6,122 bases of DNA from Crocinitomicaceae bacterium (GTDB lineage: Bacteria > Bacteroidota > Bacteroidia > Flavobacteriales_D > Crocinitomicaceae): assembly GCA_030833265.1 (NCBI GenBank), contig JAURHO010000098.1, positions 1-6,122 of the forward strand, given 5' to 3'. The translations under genes were made by a program, and so were the position numbers. This document shows positions 1-4,606 of the stretch, one piece after another (the first letter of the stretch is position 1; every line of letters starts with the position of its first letter). The notes beneath the pieces are model-generated. The model was not told the origin of the DNA, ran no database searches, and saw only the letters and a program-made list of their open reading frames with translations.

Positions 1-931
1 GGTCCCCGAGGGCGCCATCGGTGAAGAACCCAAAGTAAGTATTGTAGAGTGTTTGCGTACCCCGGTTGATGAGCTCGTAATTATAAAACGTCATGTTATT
101 GATCTCATCATTGGAGGCAAAGGCAAAGGCCTGAGCCCTGATTTCCATGCCAATAGGATCCGCCCCGGTCTCTGTATGAATGTTTCCTTTGTCATTCATG
201 ACCCACCAGTAATTGAGGTCACCGTAGAGAGAAATTTTACGCTCGGTACTGCAATCTTTGGTTTTTTTGATGTCGTACCATGGGAAATCGCCTTCTTGCC
301 AATTATAGGTGCCATCATTATTGCGGTCATAAAATGGCGCTAAATAATAGTCTTGGCCTTGCGAGACATCGCCATGTGCAGGCCATTCTTTGATGATATC
401 TGGAATTTTGTAGTTTGGAAATAAATCAGCTTGCGTACTGGTTCCGTTTTGTTGGTCGTAAATACCGGCCTCATACCAAGCATTGAATTCTCGAATTTCA
501 TCTTGACTCGAAACGAAATGTTTATCGAATTTGCTGCAGTTGTCATAGGTGGTTTCTGCGTATACCTTAGACAAGGGCCCCGTCCAGTAATCTTGTCCAT
601 TTCGATAGCGCAAAGCGGCAAGTTTCAATTGATTATTGACATCGGTTCCACCCAACCAAAGTGCAGCAGTAAACAAAGCCATGATGCCAGAGTTTTTTGG
701 CACCTCATACATCGAATAATTCTGGTTCGGGATTTGCCAAAGGTTACCTGCAGTATGAACCATTGCGCGCACATTATTGAGCTCCATGAAGGTAGTATGC
801 GTAGGAGGTGCGCAGTTGGCGCCTTTGTTTTGAGGTTTGATTGTGGGTTTTGCATTCCCGGAATAGGCCTGTGAAAAAGCTATTTGGGAAAGGCTAAAAG
901 TTACGAATAAAAAGAATAAAAGTATGCGCAT
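1..931 (-). CDS. Large secreted surface protein, N-terminal part (runs off left edge)
   Basis: The reading frame is open from ATG at 931-929 to the window edge, giving 310 complete codons without a stop; the C-terminus is missing. Residues 1-20 form a signal peptide: Arg2, a hydrophobic core ILLFFLFVTFSL, and a likely signal peptidase I site after AFS, before Gln21. The mature part has aromatic-rich segments typical of long Bacteroidota secreted proteins: ELNNVRAMVHTAG (50-62), a TAALWLGG stretch (88-95), and YRNGQDYWTGPL (109-120). Residues 202-213 read DRNNDGTYNWQE, matching the calcium-loop pattern DxNxDGxxxxxE, and GDFPWYD follows. From memory, such proteins often end in a type IX secretion sorting domain, but that end lies outside the window, so export by T9SS is inference. 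Function is unknown; surface or extracellular location is likely. It is transcribed away from the hemoglobin gene. Confidence 0.85.
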   Translation of the reverse strand, partial: MRILLFFLFVTFSLSQIAFSQAYSGNAKPTIKPQNKGANCAPPTHTTFMELNNVRAMVHTAGNLWQIPNQNYSMYEVPKNSGIMALFTAALWLGGTDVNNQLKLAALRYRNGQDYWTGPLSKVYAETTYDNCSKFDKHFVSSQDEIREFNAWYEAGIYDQQNGTSTQADLFPNYKIPDIIKEWPAHGDVSQGQDYYLAPFYDRNNDGTYNWQEGDFPWYDIKKTKDCSTERKISLYGDLNYWWVMNDKGNIHTETGADPIGMEIRAQAFAFASNDEINNMTFYNYELINRGTQTLYNTYFGFFTDGALGD

Positions 932-938
932 GAGGTTT

Positions 939-946
939 CTAAATTA
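939..946 (-). promoter_or_regulatory. Weak candidate -7 box for the surface protein gene
   Basis: Read on the minus strand this is TAATTTAG, one mismatch from the Bacteroidota -7 consensus TAnnTTTG. It ends 7 nt before the ATG at 931, so transcription would begin at or near the start codon. No TTTG box is visible at the expected upstream distance. It lies in the 41-bp gap shared with the divergent hemoglobin gene. The call is weak. Confidence 0.25.
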
Positions 947-961
947 AGTAAAAATTCGCTG

Positions 962-969
962 TAAATTTG
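962..969 (+). promoter_or_regulatory. -7 box (TAAATTTG) of the truncated hemoglobin gene
   Basis: TAAATTTG matches the Bacteroidota -7 consensus TAnnTTTG at every fixed base. It is followed by only AAT before the ATG at 973. The best upstream match to TTTG is TTTC at 936-939, with a 22-nt spacer, so the -33 element is imperfect. If transcription starts about 7 nt downstream of the box, the mRNA would have essentially no 5' leader. The start site is inferred, not seen. Confidence 0.45.
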
Positions 970-972
970 AAT

Positions 973-1326
973 ATGAAACAACTCGAAACGGCCGAAGATA
1001 TCCATCAGTTAGTCAGCGTCTTTTATGACAAAGTGCTTCAAGATGAAATTTTAGCTCCTTTTTTCTCTAGAATGGACTTCTCAGCTCACCTCCCACAAAT
1101 GGAGAAGTTTTGGCGTTTTGCCTTGTTAGCTGAAACGGGCTACACCACCAATGTCACTGAAAAACACCTGCATATGCCGCTTCATCAGGCACATTTTGAC
1201 CGCTGGTTATCCTTGTTTAACCAAACACTCGATGAACTATTTGAAGGTGAATTGGCCGTTCAAGCCAAGCAAAGAGCGGCAGTAATTGGCTGGACGATCA
1301 ACTCGAAAATGAACCCAAGTCATTAA
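973..1326 (+). CDS. Group III truncated hemoglobin
   Basis: This encodes a 117-residue heme protein of the 2-over-2 globin fold, cytoplasmic, expected to bind O2 or NO or to do peroxide or NO chemistry; the true role of group III members is not settled. The length fits the family. Aligning by eye to the Campylobacter Ctb protein gives Tyr18 (B10) in VFYDKV, His39 (E7) in AHLPQMEKFW, proximal His65 (F8) in EKHLHMPL, and Trp78 (G8) in HFDRWLSLF. All key heme-pocket residues of group III are therefore present. I chose ATG at 973 over TTG at 967 because the TTG is the end of a TAnnTTTG promoter box and adds only two residues. No Shine-Dalgarno sequence is seen. It lies 72 nt upstream of ftsX, which has its own promoter-like box, so cotranscription is possible but not required. 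The surface protein gene diverges on the other side. Confidence 0.93.
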   Translation: MKQLETAEDIHQLVSVFYDKVLQDEILAPFFSRMDFSAHLPQMEKFWRFALLAETGYTTNVTEKHLHMPLHQAHFDRWLSLFNQTLDELFEGELAVQAKQRAAVIGWTINSKMNPSH

Positions 1327-1386
1327 ATAAACATTTCTATCTTAAAAACTAATACGGCCTTGATAAAAGCCTTGCCGACTAAAATG

Positions 1387-1394
1387 TATTTTTG
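1387..1394 (+). promoter_or_regulatory. -7 box (TATTTTTG) upstream of ftsX
   Basis: TATTTTTG matches TAnnTTTG at every fixed base and is followed by AATC and then the ftsX ATG at 1399. Possible -33 elements are TTG at 1360-1362 (24-nt spacer) and TTG at 1372-1374 (12-nt spacer); neither spacing is ideal. As with the hemoglobin gene, a start site about 7 nt downstream would give a nearly leaderless transcript for the whole ftsX operon. It lies in a 72-nt gap that holds no visible terminator. Confidence 0.42.
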
Positions 1395-1398
1395 AATC

Positions 1399-2289
1399 AT
1401 GGCAAAAAAGGCAGATATCTATAGCAAACGCGGCATTCGAACAGGTTATGTCTCGACCGTGATCGGCATTTCACTCGTTATTTTCATGATTGGCCTTGTA
1501 TTAGGCGGCATTTTCGGCTTGCGAAGTATCGAGAAACAAGCCAAGGAAAATATTCAAGCAGATATCTTTTTTAAGTCGGACTTAAACGATGCTGATATCA
1601 AGCAAATTGAAGAAGAGCTGAAATCTTGGCCTGAATTTTCAGACGTATTTTTCATTTCTCCAGAGCGCGCCATTCAAGAATTTGCCGGCGAAAGCGATGT
1701 AGAAAAAGATGTACTTGCCTTGTTTGACGCTGAAAACCCGCTGCCGCCAACCATCGGCATCAAACCGAAAATGGAATTTGCCAGCCAAACGGGTATGGCC
1801 GCCATCAAAAGAAAATTGTTAGCGCGTTTCAAATCAGAAATTGACGAAGTGAACTACGATAAATCGAGCGTATCAAATGTCAATTTGGGCTTTAAGCAGT
1901 TTGCGCTTTTGTTTTTAGCGGTTGCCTTATTACTGATCGTTATTGCAGTGGCCATGATCAACAATACCATCAGGCTTGCGCTATATTCCAAACGCTTTAC
2001 AATCAAAACCATGCAGCTCGTTGGGGCAACGGCCATGTATATCCGCAAACCTTTCCTGGGGCAAGCGCTTTTTCAGGGCCTCATTTCTTCATTAATTGGT
2101 TTGGCTTTGCTCTTGACGGTTTTCTATGGTTTAAATAATTTATTGGACACCATTGAAATATCGTATACGCTAGAAAGTTTCTTGTTTTTAGTCGGTCTAT
2201 TGTTTGTGATTGGCGTTTTTATTACCATGATTTCTACTTGGTTTGCACTAAACAAGTATCTTCGTATGAAATTAGATGATTTGTACTAA
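1399..2289 (+). CDS. ftsX: Cell division protein FtsX (ABC-type permease subunit)
   Basis: The 296-residue integral membrane protein has the FtsX layout: a short cytoplasmic N-terminus, TM1 at about 18-42, an extracytoplasmic domain at about 43-165, then TM2 (168-190), TM3 (224-245) and TM4 (259-281). The external domain contains the conserved-looking stretch ENPLPPTI (112-119). After TM2 comes NNTIRLALYSKRFTIKTMQL (188-207), the most recognisable FtsX signature, followed by VGAT. In the family, FtsX pairs with the ATPase FtsE and transmits ATP hydrolysis across the inner membrane to activate peptidoglycan hydrolases during division. No ftsE is in the window, so the partner must be encoded elsewhere. 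It is the first gene of a tight run; its TAA is 3 nt before the next ATG. There is no clear ribosome binding site. Other FtsX/MacB-type permeases are an alternative, but the length and single small external domain favour FtsX. Confidence 0.93.
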   Translation: MAKKADIYSKRGIRTGYVSTVIGISLVIFMIGLVLGGIFGLRSIEKQAKENIQADIFFKSDLNDADIKQIEEELKSWPEFSDVFFISPERAIQEFAGESDVEKDVLALFDAENPLPPTIGIKPKMEFASQTGMAAIKRKLLARFKSEIDEVNYDKSSVSNVNLGFKQFALLFLAVALLLIVIAVAMINNTIRLALYSKRFTIKTMQLVGATAMYIRKPFLGQALFQGLISSLIGLALLLTVFYGLNNLLDTIEISYTLESFLFLVGLLFVIGVFITMISTWFALNKYLRMKLDDLY

Positions 2290-2292
2290 GCT

Positions 2293-2544
2293 ATGAAGGA
2301 ACCTATCAAACACTTCGGATTTGACCCAGCCAATTACAAGTGGCTTTATATTGGTCTTGCCATTAATATTCTTGGTTTTTTACTCATGATTGGCGGGGGC
2401 TCTGATGACCCTAAGGTCTTCAAAGAAGCCGAGCTCTTCAGTACACTTCGCATCACTATTTCACCTATGCTGATTGTTGCTGGTTATGTCGTGATTTTTT
2501 ACGCCATCATGAAGCGCAACAAAAAGGATAACCAAGACGCCTAA
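2293..2544 (+). CDS. DUF3098 family small membrane protein
   Basis: The 83-residue protein has two predicted membrane segments, at about 17-35 (LYIGLAINILGFLLMIGGG) and 56-73. They are joined by a loop with GGGSDDPKVFKEAELFS (34-50), and a short basic tail, KRNKK, follows. The block NILGFLLMIGGGSDDP followed by EAELFS is what I remember as the DUF3098 signature, a family found mainly in Bacteroidota; this is recognised from memory, not from a search. The biochemical function is unknown. It starts 3 nt after the ftsX stop and ends 3 nt before the uppP start, so it is almost certainly cotranscribed and probably translationally coupled. The position suggests a membrane role near FtsX or UppP, for instance as an accessory subunit, but nothing in the sequence shows a catalytic site. 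The hairpin topology would put both termini on the same side of the membrane, probably cytoplasmic given the basic tail. Confidence 0.9.
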   Translation: MKEPIKHFGFDPANYKWLYIGLAINILGFLLMIGGGSDDPKVFKEAELFSTLRITISPMLIVAGYVVIFYAIMKRNKKDNQDA

Positions 2545-2547
2545 TCC

Positions 2548-3348
2548 ATGACTTTTCTCGAAGCGATTATTTTGGCCATCATTGAAGGCCTCACCGAGTT
2601 TTTGCCCATTTCTTCCACTGGCCACATGATCATTGCCTCCACCATGATGGGCAATGCAGCCGATGATTTTGTGAAACTCTTTACGGTGGTCATTCAGTTT
2701 GGAGCGATTCTCTCTGTTGTTGTGGTTTATTTTCAGAAGTTTATCCAAACCTTCCGCTTTTATTTACTTTTGGCGGCAGCGTTTGTACCAACCGGAATTA
2801 TTGGCTTGCTAGCCAAAAAACACGTAGACGCGTTGCTTGAAAATGTAACCGTTGTCGCTTGGATGCTCTTATTAGGGGGCATTATTTTATTATTTGTTGA
2901 TCGCTTTTTTGCCGACAACGAAAACCAAGTATCAGAAAAGCCAATTGACTTCAAGACAGCCATTATCATCGGCACCATTCAAAGCATTGCCATGGTACCC
3001 GGTGTTTCAAGATCTGCGGCAACGATTATTGGTGGCCTAAGCCAAAAACTCACCAGAAAAGCAGCCGCTGAATTTTCCTTCTTTTTAGCAGTGCCAACTA
3101 TGTTTGCGGCCACGCTTAAAAGCATGTACGATGAAAAAGAACTTTTACTGCAATCTGGCGGCCGCGAATGGGGCTTATTACTTGTCGGCAATCTAGTAGC
3201 ATTTGTGGTGGCTTATTTAGCAATCAAGTCCTTCATTGCATTCTTGCAGAAAAAAGGTTTTAGGGCCTTTGGCTGGTATCGCATCGCACTTGGTGCAGCC
3301 ATGCTCATTCTTTTGGCGCTAGGCTACAACCTTCAAATGGCAGGCTAA
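2548..3348 (+). CDS. uppP: Undecaprenyl-diphosphate phosphatase UppP/BacA
   Basis: This 266-residue polytopic inner-membrane enzyme removes a phosphate from undecaprenyl diphosphate, regenerating the C55 lipid carrier for peptidoglycan and other envelope polymers; overproduction of the family gives bacitracin resistance. Both signature motifs are intact: EGLTEFLPISSTGHM (13-27) with Glu13, Glu17, Ser23 and His26, and PGVSRSAAT (151-159) with Arg155. Two further conserved stretches are AAAEFSFFLAVPTM (172-185) and FGWYRIALG (241-249). Length and motif spacing are normal for the BacA family, not the PAP2 type. ATG at 2548 lies 3 nt after the preceding stop, and the first motif falls at the expected distance from it. 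The stop codon overlaps the truB start as TAATG, implying translational coupling. I see no Shine-Dalgarno sequence. Confidence 0.97.
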   Translation: MTFLEAIILAIIEGLTEFLPISSTGHMIIASTMMGNAADDFVKLFTVVIQFGAILSVVVVYFQKFIQTFRFYLLLAAAFVPTGIIGLLAKKHVDALLENVTVVAWMLLLGGIILLFVDRFFADNENQVSEKPIDFKTAIIIGTIQSIAMVPGVSRSAATIIGGLSQKLTRKAAAEFSFFLAVPTMFAATLKSMYDEKELLLQSGGREWGLLLVGNLVAFVVAYLAIKSFIAFLQKKGFRAFGWYRIALGAAMLILLALGYNLQMAG

Positions 3349-4052
3349 TGCTCGATATTCAAGAAGGTTTAACCATCCTTGTAGACAAGCCCTACACATG
3401 GACTTCATTTGATGTTGTCAATAAAATTCGCTGGAATTTAAAGAAAAAACTGGGTGTTAAAAATGTAAAAGTAGGCCACGCCGGCACGCTAGATCCTTTG
3501 GCAACTGGGCTTTTAGTGCTTTGCTTAGGAAAGCACACCAAACTCATTGAGGGCCTGACCAACGATACCAAAACGTATACTGGTACGTTCTTGCTCGGCA
3601 AAACAACGCCTTCTTTTGATCTTGAAACCGATTACAATCAAGATTTTGAAACCGCTCATATCGATGCCGATTTACTGGAAAGTGTGCGTCAATCATTTTT
3701 AGGTGTTCAATTACAAACTCCCCCGATATATTCGGCTAAGCAAGTAGATGGCAAACGCGCCTATGACTTTGCAAGAGCAGGCAAAGAAGTCGAGCTCAAA
3801 CAAAGCCAAATTGAAATCACTGATTTCAAAATAGACGCTAGCCGTTTTCCGGAAATCGATTTTGAAATCGCGTGCAGCAAGGGCACCTATATTAGAAGTA
3901 TTGCCAATGATTTTGGCCGCAAACTGCAGTCCGGAGCCACGCTCATTGCCTTGCGACGAACACAATCTGGGGCTTTCAATATAGAAGACTCCAAAAGCGT
4001 TGAGCAATGGATTGAGTTGATCAATCAGGAAGAAATTTATATTCCATCTTGA
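3348..4052 (+). CDS. truB: tRNA pseudouridine(55) synthase TruB
   Basis: This 234-residue cytoplasmic enzyme converts U55 in the T-loop of elongator tRNAs to pseudouridine. The catalytic motif is GHAGTLDPLATGLLVL (43-58) with the nucleophile Asp49. Other family landmarks are KTYTGTFLLG (75-84, with Tyr77), the substrate-binding PPIYSAKQVDGKRAYDFAR (125-143), SKGTYIRSIANDFG (177-190, with Arg183), and LRRTQSGAF (202-210). The protein stops soon after the last motif, so it lacks the C-terminal PUA-like domain of longer TruB proteins. The ATG shares its A with the uppP stop (TAATG), which fixes the start and implies coupled translation. It ends in tandem in-frame stops, TGA TAA (4050-4055), 21 nt from the end of a convergent small gene. 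I see no good intrinsic terminator between the two. Confidence 0.97.
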   Translation: MLDIQEGLTILVDKPYTWTSFDVVNKIRWNLKKKLGVKNVKVGHAGTLDPLATGLLVLCLGKHTKLIEGLTNDTKTYTGTFLLGKTTPSFDLETDYNQDFETAHIDADLLESVRQSFLGVQLQTPPIYSAKQVDGKRAYDFARAGKEVELKQSQIEITDFKIDASRFPEIDFEIACSKGTYIRSIANDFGRKLQSGATLIALRRTQSGAFNIEDSKSVEQWIELINQEEIYIPS

Positions 4053-4073
4053 TAAAAACTCATGCGATAGCGG

Positions 4074-4241
4074 CTATTCTTTAATATGCTTTAACTTTTC
4101 TTGAACATCTTTGATAAGGCGATTGTAGTTAGCAATCTTGTCTTGGTATCCATTTTCTTCAGCCCTGTGTAATCTCTTTTGAAGATAGTGTAATCGACGT
4201 CCGAGTTTGTATTTGTCCCATTTGTATAAGATGCGTTTCAT
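4074..4241 (-). CDS. Basic 55-residue protein, probable helical hairpin, unknown function
   Basis: ATG at 4241-4239 opens a 55-codon frame ending in TAG at 4076-4074. The protein begins MKRILYKWDKYKLGRR and ends in KLKHIKE. It has 10 Lys and 6 Arg against 3 Asp and 4 Glu, a net charge near +9, and no signal peptide or membrane segment. Residues about 8-29 and 33-54 look helical, with leucine or isoleucine spaced as in an amphipathic helix or coiled coil, separated by a likely turn at Asn30-Gly31. This suggests a small two-helix protein that could bind nucleic acid, ribosomes or a partner protein; that is inference, and I do not recognise a family. The codon use and sensible amino-acid composition support it being real, and the gap between truB and the tRNA is otherwise empty. 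It is convergent with truB and divergent from tRNA-Leu. Confidence 0.62.
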   Translation of the reverse strand: MKRILYKWDKYKLGRRLHYLQKRLHRAEENGYQDKIANYNRLIKDVQEKLKHIKE

Positions 4242-4289
4242 GGTGCAATAATTTAAATGAATACTGAATGAAAAGTCCGTTTGACTTCC

Positions 4290-4314
4290 CCTAAATGTAG
4301 GAAATTCCTAAATG
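4290..4314. repeat. 13-nt palindrome inside a pair of CCTAAATG direct repeats
   Basis: TAGGAAATTCCTA at 4298-4310 is a palindrome with 6-bp arms around a central A. It sits within two copies of CCTAAATG (4290-4297 and 4307-4314), the second overlapping the palindrome's right arm. The element lies between the divergent 55-residue gene and tRNA-Leu, and overlaps the candidate promoter of the former. It has the size and symmetry of an operator for a dimeric regulator, but AT-rich palindromes of this length also occur by chance. Confidence 0.35.
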
Positions 4315-4322
4315 AAATCCAA
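4292..4322 (-). promoter_or_regulatory. Candidate promoter of the 55-residue protein gene
   Basis: On the minus strand, TTG (4322-4320) is followed after 20 nt by TACATTTA (4299-4292), which has one mismatch to the -7 consensus TAnnTTTG. Spacing fits the Bacteroidota -33/-7 arrangement. The predicted leader to the ATG at 4241 would be about 45 nt. The -7 box touches the palindrome at 4298-4310, so a bound protein there could block it. Supported by motif match only. Confidence 0.35.
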
Positions 4323-4377
4323 GAAAAATATTTCGTTACAACACAACATTAAAATGCGGTGGCAAGCCCTCGATAAA

Positions 4378-4409
4378 TTTGCGAGAAAGTTATTTTGTTT
4401 GTATCTTTG
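4378..4409 (+). promoter_or_regulatory. Bacteroidota-type promoter of tRNA-Leu
   Basis: TTTG (4378-4381) is followed after 20 nt by TATCTTTG (4402-4409), an exact match to TAnnTTTG. Both boxes and the spacing agree with the promoter described for the primary sigma factor of Bacteroidota. A start near 4416 would leave a leader of about 16 nt before the tRNA at 4432, reasonable for a tRNA precursor. This is the best-supported promoter in the window. Confidence 0.7.
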
Positions 4410-4431
4410 TGGCCCTGAAAGTCGAAAGAAT

Positions 4432-4513
4432 GCCTCGGTGGCGGAACTGGTAGACGCGCTGGATTCAAAATCCTGTTCTTTCGGGAGTGCCGGTTCGATC
4501 CCGGCCCGAGGTA
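4432..4513 (+). tRNA. tRNA-Leu (anticodon CAA)
   Basis: A class II tRNA of 82 nt folds by eye. The acceptor stem is GCCTCGG / CCGAGGT with a G1-U72 wobble and discriminator A at 4513. The D-arm is GCGGAACTGGTAGACGC. The anticodon loop TTCAAAA carries CAA at 4466-4468. A long variable arm forms around a TTCG loop (TTCT / GGAG), and the T-arm is GCCGG TTCGATC CCGGC. The variable arm and A73 are leucine identity features; CAA reads UUG codons. The anticodon stem CTGGA / TCCTG has a T-T mismatch at the second pair. CCA is not encoded after A73, so it must be added by the CCA-adding enzyme. The gene has its own promoter upstream and terminator downstream, making it a single-gene unit. Confidence 0.95.
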
Positions 4514-4514
4514 C

Positions 4515-4546
4515 AAAAGCCCTAGATTTTTCTAGGGCTTTTTTTA
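4515..4546 (+). terminator. Intrinsic terminator after tRNA-Leu
   Basis: AGCCCTAGA (4518-4526) and TCTAGGGCT (4531-4539) form a perfect 9-bp stem with a TTTT loop. The stem is extended by the preceding AAAA and followed by a run of T to 4545. It starts 2 nt after the tRNA discriminator base, so it ends the tRNA transcript and separates it from the beta-helix gene at 4607. Confidence 0.93.
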
Positions 4547-4606
4547 TTCGTTAACTTTTGAAAAGATATTTCACTTAAATTCGTTACAGCATACAAGTCT
4601 TTGATT

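Noticed and set aside
53..874. Two plus-strand open frames (53-343 and 431-874) opposite the left-hand gene
   Set aside because: They lie antisense to a continuous 310-codon frame with a signal peptide and recognisable family segments; their own translations have no domain or sensible composition.
967..972. TTG at 967 as the start of the truncated hemoglobin
   Set aside because: It adds only Met-Asn, and the TTG is the last part of the TAAATTTG promoter box; ATG at 973 is the better start.
1357..1374. Two GCCTTG direct repeats before ftsX
   Set aside because: The units are only 6 nt, 6 nt apart, with no symmetry and no third copy; this is probably chance.
2461..3191. Minus-strand open frames opposite the DUF3098 gene and uppP
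   Set aside because: They overlap confidently identified genes and show no recognisable motifs.
4066..4076. ATAGC-G-GCTAT inverted repeat as a truB terminator
   Set aside because: The stem is at most 4 bp with a 3-nt loop and lacks a T-run directly after it.
4312..4554. Plus-strand open frame of 80 codons across the tRNA
   Set aside because: Its middle (VAELVDALDSK, then GSIPARG) is the classic translation of a tRNA-Leu gene, and it reads through the promoter and terminator. It is not a protein gene.
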